From Bathynomus jamesi (taxonomy: Eukaryota; Arthropoda; Malacostraca; Isopoda; Cirolanidae), in NCBI GenBank assembly GCA_023014485.1, contig JAJOZX010009043.1, forward strand, positions 101,519-165,518: a DNA stretch of 64,000 nt, given 5' to 3'. The notes under the pieces are model-generated. The model saw only the letters and a program-made list of their open reading frames with translations, searched no databases and had not been told where the DNA came from. The translations under genes and the position numbers were made by a program. How positions within the stretch are numbered: the stretch's first letter is position 1; each line of letters begins with the position of its first letter. Positions 19,795-28,968 of this stretch are shown in pieces.

Positions 19795-20356
19795 GGCTTG
19801 TATTATCTTATTGACTGACTCACTAAACCTTGTGATAAACCTAAATACAAAATTGTGTACAACACTGCACAGTTAACATCAGTTAACATCTAGGCGTTCT
19901 TAATATACTTTTAGAAGTATTATAATAAGCAATATACAGTTTTTTCACATTTTTTATATCTGTAGTTCCATCATAAATGAATTGTGTATACATTGGGATA
20001 CAAAAAGTTCTGAACAAGGTTATCGTAACGTCTAATGTACACATCCGAAATTTTCTAATCAAAGTATTTCCCTGAGCATATAATTGTCTACATTGCTTTA
20101 GAATATCACAGGCATCTGAAAGACTATCAGTTAGTATGTGGCGAAGATACTTAGTCAAGGTCACTTGTGACAGTACCATACCATTCAGTTGAAAATCAGG
20201 AAATTTTATATAATGGTAGTCCTTGTTCTCATAATAATATGTGCTGAGCCCTTTTACAGATGGAGAAATCGAAACTAGATCATCTGCATACATCAGGTGA
20301 TTTATAGTCATTGTACAAAGATAGCAGCCTATCTTTGTATAGTGGTCATCTGTCAT
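19795..20356 (-). pseudogene. LINE reverse transcriptase fragment (YADD palm)
   Basis: A 157-codon minus-strand frame (19883-20356). It has the motif-C palm sequence TINHLMYADDLVSISPS, then FPDFQLNGMVLSQVTLTKYL (motifs D/E), then QLYAQGNTLIRKFRMCT and IPMYTQFIYDGTTD. This matches the C-terminal half of a LINE RT that differs from both the CR1 and RLE copies here. The upstream part (motifs A and B) is missing. On its 5' side it joins RLE-LINE tail sequence at about 20350, so the two are chimeric. Confidence 0.7.
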
Positions 20357-20637
20357 GAGGATTTGGCACCCTCATATTAGGTAGCTGACAATTTGTCTTT
20401 GTATTTGTACTTTGCCCATGCAGTGCTCATTGATACAAGTTAATCCTGAGCACTCTTTTCAAGATGGTTACTGTTCCCCTTAATGCCTCAATAATTACCT
20501 CAACATTTGCTATTAATGCTTTAATGTCCTCCAGATAGTTCTATAAGTTTTTTTATTATTCCTACAGCTTCAGTTCTGACAGGTATTATATCTAATGCAT
20601 GGGGATTGGGGACTCCAGTCGTTCTTGATACTGGTTC

Positions 20638-20640
<3 letters not shown>
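20357..20640 (-). mobile_element. RLE-LINE tail fragment, inverted relative of 11715-12110
   Basis: The reverse complement reproduces the end region of RLE copy 3, including GAACGACTGGAGTCCCC, the VGIIKKLIELSGGH stretch and GAGGGTGCCAAA. It has a deletion relative to the left copy and is in the opposite orientation, 8 kb away. Both copies sit beside a simple-repeat tract and a CR1 fragment. Confidence 0.6.
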
Positions 20641-20675
<35 letters not shown>

Positions 20676-20690
20676 CTCTCGGTGGGGAAG
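20641..20690. repeat. (CA)n(TC)n microsatellite
   Basis: A run of CA repeats followed by TC repeats joins RLE-LINE sequence to a 5'-truncated CR1 copy. The left counterpart at 11682-11712 is (AG)n(GACT)n. Confidence 0.9.
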
Positions 20691-21657
20691 TAGGTAGGTG
20701 GATTGAAAACTGGCTGAGGAATAGGCGGCAGAGGGTTGTAATTAAAGGGGCTAGTTCGGGTTGGGTCTCGGTCACTAGTGGGGTTCCGTTTTGGGGCCAC
20801 TGTTGTTTATCATTTACATAAATGATATCGACGGTGGCATCGTCAGTCGGATCGCCAAATTCGCTGATGACACCAAGCTTGGGGCCAATGTTGGGACGCC
20901 CGAAGCGATCGAGGAACTGCGTGCGGACCTAGGTAGGATAGGAGAGTGGTCCGAAAAATGGCAAGTGCCGTTTAACTTGGGTAAATGCAAAGTGATGCAC
21001 ATTGGCTACGCCAATCCCAAGTCGGACTACTCGATGTTGGGTAGTAATATCGAGGTGACTGATTTAGAAAAGGACTTGGGTGTGCTAATTAGCAGCGACC
21101 TTAAGTTTACGAAACAGTGTGTAGAGGTGGAAAAGAAAGCCCAGAAACTATTGGGTTATATCAGGAGGCAATTTCAGTTTCGGAACAAGGAGATTGTGCT
21201 CTCACTGTACAATTCCCTTGTTCGGCCGCACCTGGAGTATGCTGTGCAGTTCTGGTCGCCCACCCTCAGGAAAGATATTGAGAGGCTGGAGCGAGTGCAG
21301 GCGAGGGCCACAAAGTTAATCCCTTCCGTTAGGCATATGGGTTACAATCGACGGTTACGCGCCCTGAACTTGTTTTCGCTTGAAACTCGGAGGCTGCGCG
21401 GTCAACTGATCGAGGTTTTCAAGCTCTTACGTGGGTTCAACGATGTCGATTTTAGAAGTATGTTTAGTTTAAATGATAACCCAACTCGTAACAATGGTTG
21501 GAAGTTGGATTTGAAACGGTTTCGGACTAGTGTGTGTGGGAATTACTTTACGTATAAGATCTGTGACACATGGAACAGGTTACCTTCGGAAGTTGTGAAC
21601 AGTTCCTCTGTGGATCAGTTCAAGAAAAGGTTAGACCAAATCTTGCACACTATTTGA
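20691..21657 (+). pseudogene. CR1 RT C-terminal half (copy c)
   Basis: The frame from 20791 shows motif C as [11 protein letters not shown], followed by WSEKWQMPF-like thumb sequence (here WQVPF), HIGYANPKSDYSML, LYNSLVRPHLEYAVQFWSP and the end DQFKKRLDQILHTI. A 10-nt deletion upstream removed the QGSV part of the GVPQGSVLG motif, between two copies of GGTTCC, which suggests microhomology-mediated loss. Without motifs A and B it is not a working polymerase. Confidence 0.8.
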
Positions 21658-21806
21658 GTGTACAAAATTTTCCCTGGCACCTGTTGCCATTGGTACTTCC
21701 TCGGTATGGGCCGCAAGGCCTTTTGAGGTACTTCTTTTCCTTGTAACACACACACACACACACACTCTCTCTCTCTCTCTCTCTCCCTCTCTCTCCCTCT
21801 CTCTCC
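20691..21806 (+). mobile_element. CR1-like LINE copy c (3' part, with (TC)n tail)
   Basis: It starts inside RT just before GRWIENWL and runs through a 288-codon open frame (20791-21657). The 3' UTR (about 100 nt containing CGCAAGGCCTTTTGAGG) ends in TTGTAAC, a CA run and (TC)n at 21745-21806. Confidence 0.85.
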
Positions 21807-22170
21807 CGCAGGGGGTATAAAGGTTATGCACGTTCCTTCTGGGTGTTGTAAACTTTATACTTGGGGTGTGACAGCCCTCCGGTCCCGAGTCGTGGGATTC
21901 TAGAGAAATTGGCTGCCAATTCCTTTAGGTTCTCTCTCTTTCGGGAGGGCGGGTGAAGTCTGTTGTACAAACCTGTCCCGTGGGTTACTAGGACCCCTTC
22001 CCATCCCACTCTGTCCTTTTAGCTTAGGTTAGGGATGTTCTCCTCTGACTGCAAAAAAAAAAAGAAAAACTTTTAGTATTGTCTTTTCTCTACTGTTACG
22101 ATTAGGACGCTACTGCTATCTCATGCGTGGGAAGAGAGGCTTGGAACCTCTATAAATAGCACCATTTAAC
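21795..22170 (+). repeat. About 370-bp repeat unit following CR1 tail (first copy)
   Basis: The unit starts GGGTATAAAGGTTATGCAC after the (TC)n run and contains GGGTGTGACAGCCCTCCGG, a poly-A run near 22053 and ATCTCATGCGTGGGAAGAG, ending near CACCATTTAAC. A second copy at 31785-32152 follows another CR1 tail in the same orientation. No ORF. It may be a CR1 5' UTR/promoter region or a separate short retroelement. Confidence 0.75.
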
Positions 22171-22636
22171 TTCAGTTGTAGGTAAATATTTAGAGGGATA
22201 ATAGCGAGTAGGATTGTTGACCATTTGGATTCCTACAAGCTACTTGGGGACTCCAACATGGGTTTAGACGGCATAGGTCGTGTCTCACCATCATGCTCGA
22301 GTTTTTCTACGTCATGTTGAGTGAGTATGATAAGAGTAGGGCGATTGATTAGAAGGCCTTTGATAAGGTACCTCACCGCCGGCTAATGGCCGAAGTAGTG
22401 CGCGCGCTGGGTATTGGTGGGGAAGTAGGTAGGTGGATTGGAAACTGGCGAAAAATGCCACAAAGTTAATCCCTTTCGTTAGGCATATGGGCTACAATCG
22501 ACGCTTACGTGACGCGGGTTCAAAGATGTCGATTTTAGAAGCATGTTTAGTTCAAATGATAACCCAACTCGCAACAATGGTTAGAAGTTGGATTTGAAAC
22601 GATTTAGGACTAGTATATGTGGGAATTACTTTAACA
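22171..22636 (+). mobile_element. CR1-like scraps (copy d)
   Basis: Short CR1 pieces: SVVG, HGFRRHRSC-like and KAFDKVPHRRL-like blocks up to about 22448, then, after a large internal deletion, the ATKLIP and TRNNG regions to 22636. There is no useful open frame. Confidence 0.7.
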
Positions 22637-22905
22637 CGTTGATAGTTTAAGATTAAAACATAAGAAAACTCTGCAGGAGTTCGCTTGCACGGTTTCTGTG
22701 AGCAAGGTAAATATAGAGCTATTTATATATTCTCCACTTTCCTGTAAAATTTCCTTGGCTACTTTCCAGGGTCAAGGTATTTTCTTCAACCTTTTCCGTA
22801 CCTGCCTCTGGCAGGGAGGGTGGGGAGAGAGCCTTCTACTTTTCAATCCAGTTTTCTACTACTGCTAGGATAGTTGAAAGAAAAATAAACTTTTAATAAC
22901 AGGAA
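22637..22905 (+). mobile_element. CR1 subfamily 2, 3' UTR fragment
   Basis: The sequence from GTTGATAGTTTAAGATTAAAAC to TTAATAACAGGAAC closely matches 37910-38190, the 3' UTR of the subfamily 2 copy. Landmarks are CTCTGCAGGAGTTC and CCTGCCTCTGGCAGGGAG, a short hairpin. It is here spliced between two pieces of subfamily 1, so the local order is mosaic. Confidence 0.75.
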
Positions 22906-23062
22906 CAGTTCCTTGGTGGATCAGTTCAAGAAAAGGTTAGACCAAATCTTGCACACTATTTGAGTGTGTAGAAAATTTTCCCTGGCACCCGTTGCCATTG
23001 GTACCTCCTCGGTATGGGCCGCAAGGCCTTTTGAGGTACTTCTTTTCCTTGTAACTCCTTGT

Positions 23063-23114
<52 letters not shown>
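22906..23114 (+). mobile_element. CR1-like 3' end (copy e) with long (TC)n tail
   Basis: The last codons (DQFKKRLDQILHTI region), the 3' UTR, two TTGTAACTC units and then about 25 TC units (23065-23114). The next CR1 copy starts directly after the tail. Confidence 0.85.
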
Positions 23115-23115
<1 letters not shown>

Positions 23116-23121
23116 ACCGTT

Positions 23122-23613
23122 TTGATTGGGGACTTTACCGTTTTGATTGGGGACTCGCAGATCAGGGGCCAGGAGAAGTACTTTGCTTCTGCAAACCGGG
23201 ATGGGAGGAAGGTAAGGTGCTTACCTGGGCGGGGAACGGCGCACTTAAGGAAGGAAGTAGAGAAGGTGCGCGTGGCTAGTCGGAGGACTGCGATCGTTGT
23301 CCACGCTGGTGGCAATGACCTGTTCCTCAAAGGCGGTGGGGTAGGTCTTACAGAAGGGATCATCACCGAGATCATGTCTCTTGCGGATGATCTAAAACTG
23401 AAGACAGACAGGGGAATGTTAATGGGTATTTTACCGCGAATGAATGCCAGTGACCACGCGCTCAGTAAGGTCATTGGCATCAACGAGAGGGTACAAGACT
23501 TGTGCGTTCCGCTGGGCGTGAAGTTTATTGACCCTTCGATGCATTTTCGGGTAGGTGGGACCTTTACCAGAGGGATGGTGTCCACCTCAATGACAAGGGT
23601 AAAGGTGTGCTAG
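23122..23613 (+). pseudogene. CR1 ORF1, SGNH esterase domain (copy f)
   Basis: A 163-codon open frame with the hallmarks of the SGNH/GDSL-like hydrolase found in ORF1 of many CR1 elements: block I VLIGDSQIRG, block III IVVHAGGNDLFLKGGG, and a damaged block V at the end (VSTSMTRVKV, where DGVHLNxxG would be expected). The N-terminal zinc-finger part is absent. In CR1 elements this protein accompanies ORF2p and the RNA, and its exact role is unsettled. Confidence 0.7.
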
Positions 23614-23907
23614 GCGCGCTGCTCGACCGGCACCTATACAGAATGGTGAGGTCGAGTCCTGGGAGAGATGATGGGCCCCCACCGGGGGAGAGATGAGGGT
23701 GAGCCGGTGGCGGACGTACCTTCAACTGAAGGGTGCGTCGAAGTACAGGTGGGTGACCCTCCTCCTACGTTGGAGGGGGCTCAGTCTCCTGCGGAAGTTG
23801 CCCCCTCGTTAGTGAGGGGCTCTTCAACTCCCGACAGCCCTGGCTGTTCGGGAAACGGGTCGTGCTAGGGGGCGGTCAGAATAGGGAAGGCTCCCTCCGT
23901 GCAATGC

Positions 23908-25860
23908 TTTTAATGCTAGGTCAATTAGGAACAAGTTTTGCGAGCTACGGGCGCTCTTAGCATCAGAATACCAGGATATCGTTGCTATCACCGAGTCCTG
24001 GATTCATACTGATCGTAGGGACTACGTTGGGGAGTTCGAAATTCCCGGGTATAGAATGTTTCGCAAAGACCGCACCCGTGGGGAGGGGGGTGGGGTACTA
24101 ATATACGTCAGAGACACGTTGAGTCCGGTTGACTGCCAGTTCCGGTCGGAACGGGAGCTGCTTGGCGTCGATCTGAACGTGGGAGGGACGAACTATAGGT
24201 TAATCTTGGTGTACAGACCTCCGCATCTCCTCCTCGAGGACGATACAGCCCTGTACACCGAACTCAGTAGCTTGCTAGGGGATAGGGTGTGTGTAGTTTT
24301 AGGAGACTTCAACTGTCGCGGCATAAAGTGGGAAAAGAGGACTGCCGATGCTGAAGGGAGGAGGCTAGTTGACTTTGCTGATGAGAACTTCCTCACTCAG
24401 TGGGTCAACGAGCCTACACGAGGCGAAAGCGTTCTAGACTTAGTATTCACGACCGAAGACAACCTCGTCACTGGCCTCACCGTTGACGAATCGTTGGGCG
24501 GGAGTGATCACGGTTTATTAGGTTCCGTGTGTGCGTCCCTCGGGTGAAGCGTAGTAACTCGAGAGGCAGTAAGCTCGATCTCCGACGGGCGAACTTTGTT
24601 AGCCTCAGGGATAGCGTAGGAGAGATGGGGTTAGAGGTTGGCGGCGATGTTGAGGGAGTGTGGAGTGCATTCCGGGATGAGTTTATGGTGCTGCAGTCTG
24701 CTGCCATACCCTCAAAACCGGTCACCCCTGCTTCAGCGCAGCCTAAGTGGTTCAATCGTGCATCGCTTCGGCTATCCGAAATAGGAAAGTAGTGTATAGG
24801 AGGGCGAAGGCCAATCGTTCCCACGAGAACACTGAAGCGTATGTCCGCCTGTGTAGGGAAGTGAAGGCGAAGGTTAGGCTAGCGAAACGTAACGAAGAAC
24901 TACGGGTGGCAAGCCTCTGCAAGAGGAACCCTAAGGAGTTCTTCAGTTATGTTAATAGTAGAAAGCCTATTAGAAGCATGATAGGTCCTTTAAAGCAGTG
25001 GTTCCCAACCGGTTTTGGCTTATGGCCCCCTTAGGAACCTTATTTTTTCCTGTGGCCCCCATAAGCATTATTTTCAGTAGGTAATATGCAAATTAACTCT
25101 ATTTTACAAAAACAAATATATATAAAGGATATTAAAACAACTATTTGTATTCAGGTACAATATTATTTGTCACATAGGACTATAAACATAACAAAAACTA
25201 AACAGTGGCTAACAAAAATTTGCAGTTATTTACTTATATTATGTATTAATTATAAAAAAATATAATCAAAAGAAATACTGTACTTATAGCAATCTATTAT
25301 AAATTAAAAAAACTAGTAAAATTACTACAACTTCGCAATATTAGGGTAAACAAATAAGAGCTACTTACACACTACAGCGACGATCCACGTGGTAAACAGA
25401 CTGTAAGGATTTCAACCTGAAGTATTTTTATCAAGTCAACAACGCTGCCAGGCGCATAACAATCAAGCGCACAATGGAGTGCGCCGCACAATAAGCTTGT
25501 AAGATGCAAAATATTTGTTTACAGATAAATTCAAATTCTATTATAAAATATCTAAAAAAAAGGAAAATATATGTATTAATAATTTTTTAAAATGTAATTC
25601 AACTACATAAATTAAAATTATCTATTGGCCTAACTATAATTTAGGCTTCAATAGGTTGAGTCCTGTGGCCCCCTTCATGGAGTCTGTGGCCCCTCTAAAT
25701 CTTAACATTTTCCTGTGGCCCCCTTCAAATGTGCCATGGCTCCCAGGGAGCCATATGGCCCCCGGTTGGGAAACACTGCTTTAAAGGACGGAAGCGGCGT
25801 TCTGCGGACCTCCGACGCGGACATCGCTAATGTGCTTAATGAGTACTTTGCGGGAGTGTT
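23908..25860 (+). pseudogene. CR1 ORF2 AP-endonuclease and linker (copy f), interrupted
   Basis: The start region (ATG at about 23905) suffers an immediate 1-nt loss in a T run. From 24056 the frame reads MFRKDRTRGEGGGVLIYVRD, with the catalytic block VVLGDFNCRGIKW and the SDHGL motif of AP endonucleases near 24500. Then come frame changes near 24520 and 24760. A hAT insertion at 24996-25778 splits the linker, which resumes as DGSGVLRTSDADIANVLNEYF. It is inactive. Confidence 0.8.
24988..25786. mobile_element. hAT-type non-autonomous element 1
   Basis: A 783-bp insert (24996-25778) flanked by the 8-bp duplication CTTTAAAG (24988-24995 and 25779-25786), itself palindromic. Ends: CAGTGGTTCCCAACCGG at the left and, reverse-complemented, CAGTGTTTCCCAACCGG at the right. 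The subterminal regions carry repeated CTGTGGCCCCC motifs. The interior is AT-rich without an ORF. CAGTG ends plus an 8-bp TSD are typical of hAT. Confidence 0.9.
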
Positions 25861-26012
25861 CACCAGGGAGGATACCCGCGTCATCCCCGAGCCAGCTGTG
25901 AAGCACGAAGGTGCTGACCTGGATAGTGTTAGATGTACCGCGACAGTCGTTGCTCATAGAATAGACAAACTGAGCGCGTTTAAGGCTCCTGGGCCAGACC
26001 AGTTTCTCCCCA

Positions 26013-27428
26013 GTGTTTGCGAGAAGTGCGCGACCAGGTGCTCCCCACCTGGCTACAGTCTTCAACAAATCGTTGGTGATGGGCCAGGTGCCTGGTGACT
26101 GGAGGGAGGCCAACGTGACCCCTATCTTTAAGAAAGGGGATCACGAAAGTCCAGGGAACTATCGTCCCATTAGTCTCACTTCAGTTGTAGGTAAATTATT
26201 AGAAAGGATAATAGCTGATAGAATCGTTGACCATTTGGATTCCCACAAGCTGCTTGGGGACTCCCAACATGGGTTTAGACGGCATAGGTCGTGTCTCACC
26301 AACTTGCTCGAGTTTTTCCACGTCATGTTGAGTGAGTACGATAAGAGTAGGGCGATTGATATACTTTATCTCGACTTTCAGAAAGCCTTTGATAAGGTAC
26401 CTCACCGCCGGCTAATGGCGAAAGTGCGCGCGCTGGGTATCGGTGGGGAAATAGGTAGGTGGATTGAAAACTGGCTGAGGAATAGGCGGCAGAGGGTGGT
26501 AATTAAAGGGGCTAGTTCGGGTTGGGTCTCGGTCACTAGTGGGGTTCCTCAGGGTTCCGTTTTGGGGCCACTGTTGTTTATCATTTACATAAATGATATC
26601 GACGGTGGCATCGTCAGTCGGATCGCCAAATTCGCTGATGACACCAAGCTTGGGGCCAATGTTGGGACGCCCGAAGCGATCGAGGAACTGCGTGCGGACC
26701 TAGGTAGGATAGGAGAGTGGTCCGAAAAATGGCAAATGCCGTTTAACTTGGGTAAATGCAAAGTGATGCACATTGGCTACGCCAATCCCAAGTCGGACTA
26801 CTCGATGTTGGGTAGTAATATCGAGATGACTGATTTAGAAAAGGACTTGGGTGTGTTAATTAGCAGCGATCTTAAGTTTACGAAACAGTGTGTAGAGGTG
26901 GAAAAGAAAGCCCAGAAACTATTGGGTTATATCAGGAGGCAATTTCAGTTTCGGAACAAGGAGATTGTGCTCTCACTGTACAATTCCCTTGTTCGGCCGC
27001 ACCTGAAGTATGCTGTGCAGTTCTGGTCGCCCACCCTCAGGAAAGATATTGAGAGGCTGGAGCGAGTGCAGGCGAGGGCCACAAAGTTAATCCCTTCCGT
27101 TAGGCATATGGGCTACAATCGACGGTTACGCGCCCTGAACTTGTTTTCGCTTGAAACTCGGAGGCTGCGCGGTCAACTGATCGAGGTTTTCAAGCTCTTA
27201 CGCGGGTTCAACGATGTCGATTTTAGAAGTATGTTTAGTTTAAATGATAACGCAACTCGCAACAATGGTTGGAAGTTGGATTTGAAACGGTTTAGGACTA
27301 GTGTGTGTGGGAATTACTTTACGTATAAGATCTGTGACACATGGAACAGGTTACCTTCGGAAGTTGTGAACAGCTCCTCTGTGGATCAGTTCAAGAAAAG
27401 GGTAGACGAAATCTTGCACACTATTTGA
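26013..27428 (+). CDS. CR1 reverse transcriptase, 471 codons open (copy f)
   Basis: The longest uninterrupted CR1 RT in the window. Motifs in order: NVTPIFKKGDHESPGNYRPISL (fingers), HGFRRHRSCLTNLLEF, LYLDFQKAFDKVPHRRL (motif A with catalytic Asp), [20 protein letters not shown] (motif B), [11 protein letters not shown] (motif C with the FADD catalytic pair), the thumb with WSEKWQMPFNLGKCKVMHI, then the CR1 C-terminal region HLKYAVQFWSP to EILHTI. It enters from a frameshift near 26010, so it is the 3' part of a broken ORF2, not a complete gene. The intact catalytic residues suggest a young insertion. Confidence 0.8.
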   Translation: MFARSARPGAPHLATVFNKSLVMGQVPGDWREANVTPIFKKGDHESPGNYRPISLTSVVGKLLERIIADRIVDHLDSHKLLGDSQHGFRRHRSCLTNLLEFFHVMLSEYDKSRAIDILYLDFQKAFDKVPHRRLMAKVRALGIGGEIGRWIENWLRNRRQRVVIKGASSGWVSVTSGVPQGSVLGPLLFIIYINDIDGGIVSRIAKFADDTKLGANVGTPEAIEELRADLGRIGEWSEKWQMPFNLGKCKVMHIGYANPKSDYSMLGSNIEMTDLEKDLGVLISSDLKFTKQCVEVEKKAQKLLGYIRRQFQFRNKEIVLSLYNSLVRPHLKYAVQFWSPTLRKDIERLERVQARATKLIPSVRHMGYNRRLRALNLFSLETRRLRGQLIEVFKLLRGFNDVDFRSMFSLNDNATRNNGWKLDLKRFRTSVCGNYFTYKICDTWNRLPSEVVNSSSVDQFKKRVDEILHTI

Positions 27429-27551
27429 GAAGAATTCACCCCCCCCCCCTCCTTTTTTATATACTGGTCAGAACGTTTTTGATAGTTTTCATTGCTAGGA
27501 CGCTTTATCTTATTCAGAGTATTCAAAGTTTGAAAAAAAAAAAAAGTTACA

Positions 27552-28680
27552 ATGACTGGACCGCAGAAACTGAAGGCTGAATGTGCGAAGTGTGAAGTAA
27601 ACCAGTGGGTGACGAACTTCAAAGAAGCCTGCTTCGTGAAGATCAACCACTCCAGCATGTGCCGCTTTTTCGAACTCATGCCGTTTTACGAGAAGCTAGA
27701 GGAGAGGGTCCGGCGGCTCGAGTCGTCCAGACCGGCTGTTGGAGGTGCGGCGGTCACTGATGCGGCCGCGCCCTCCATCCCGGAGCTCATTGATAGTATA
27801 GCTGCCATGGAAAGGCGGTCCAGCGATGGACTGGACAGGGCTCGGGACCGCGGAGAAAGGGTAGAGGTGCAACCGGGGGATAGGGTACAAAATCAGTGTG
27901 AAGAATCGCCAGCGCTCCACGTGGAATGCACGGAACCGCGGCGCAAGGTGGAGGGCGTAAAGAAGGGGCTGATAGAGAAGGGTGGGAAGGGGCCCATAAA
28001 GAAAAAGGGTGGGAAGGGGCCTACTGATGGCCCAAAGAAACCAAAGGATGTAGCTACTGGTCGGGGTGGGTCGGGTGGAGTAACTGCGTTTATGGGTGGC
28101 GACGGTTTTCGAAAGGTCTCGGGCAAGAAGGCTGCGAAGCCGAAGCCTGAGACTCCAGTTGCCCCTCTCACGACCTCGAACCGCTTTAGTCTCCTGTGCG
28201 CGAAGGAGGAAGACACCGTTTTAATTGGGGACTCGCAGATCAGGGGGCCAGGAGAAGTACTTTGCTTCTGAAGACCGGGACGGGAGGAAGGTAAGGTGCT
28301 TACCTGGGCGGGAACGGCGCACTTAAGGACGGAAGTAGAGAAGCTGCGCGTGGCTAGTCGGAGGACTGCGATCGTTGTCCACGCTGGTGGCAACGACCTG
28401 TTTCTCAAAGGCGGTAGGGTAGGTCTTACAGAAGGGATCATCACCGAGATCATGTCTCTTGCGGATGATCTAAAACTGAAGACAGACAGGGGAATGTTAA
28501 TGGGTATTTTACCGCGAATGAATGCCAGTAACCACGCGCTCAGTAAGGTCATTGGCATCAACGAGAGGGTGCAAGACTTGTGCGTCCCGCTGGGCGTGAG
28601 GTTTTGACCCGTTCGACGCATTTTCGGGTAGGTGGGACCTTTCAGAGGGATGGTGTCCACCTCAATCAAGGGTAAAGGTG
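27552..28680 (+). pseudogene. CR1 ORF1 (Cys-rich domain, coiled coil, SGNH esterase), frameshifted
   Basis: ATG at 27552. Residues 1-45 form a PHD/RING-like Cys cluster (CAKC, then C and SMCRFF). A short charged helix with LEERVRRLES follows, then a basic Lys/Gly-rich repeat linker (GKGPIKKKGGKGPTDGPKKP), then the esterase beginning VLIGDSQIRG at about residue 225. One extra G near 28246 breaks the frame right after block I. The esterase resumes at 28296 with IVVHAGGNDLFLKGG and ends with a stop near 28605. The domain order matches ORF1 of CR1 elements, and its loss would prevent a full ribonucleoprotein. Confidence 0.8.
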
Positions 28681-28968
28681 TGCTAGGCGCTGCTCGACCG
28701 GCACCTATACAGAATGGTGAGGTCGAGTCCGGGAGAGATGATGGGCCCCACCGGGGAGATGATGATGAGCCGGTGGCGGACGTACCTTCAACTGAAGGGT
28801 GCGTCCAGGTACAGGTGGGTGACCCTCCTTCCACGTTGGAGGGGGCTCAGGCTCCTGCGGAAGTTGCCCCTCGTTAGTGAGGGGCTCTTCAACTCCCGAC
28901 AGCCCTGGCTGTTCGGGAAACGGGTCGTGCTAGGGGGCGGTCAGAATAGGGAAGGCTCCCTCCGTGCA

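Larger units (their letters stand above)
23115..27428 (+). mobile_element. CR1-like LINE copy f (near full length, hAT inside)
   Basis: It begins within ORF1 (esterase domain), passes the inter-ORF region (23640-23900) and ORF2 with AP endonuclease and RT, and ends at the ORF2 stop at 27428. A hAT element (24996-25778) interrupts ORF2. The 3' UTR is missing, and the copy is followed directly by the 5' region of copy g. Confidence 0.85.

Noticed and set aside
23065..23114. (TC)n run as a GAGA-factor regulatory site
   Set aside because: Such runs occur at the end of every CR1 copy here, so they are better explained as element tails.
27893..28834. A 313-codon minus-strand frame
   Set aside because: Antisense to CR1 ORF1 and the inter-ORF region; it is GC-rich and Pro-rich without motifs.
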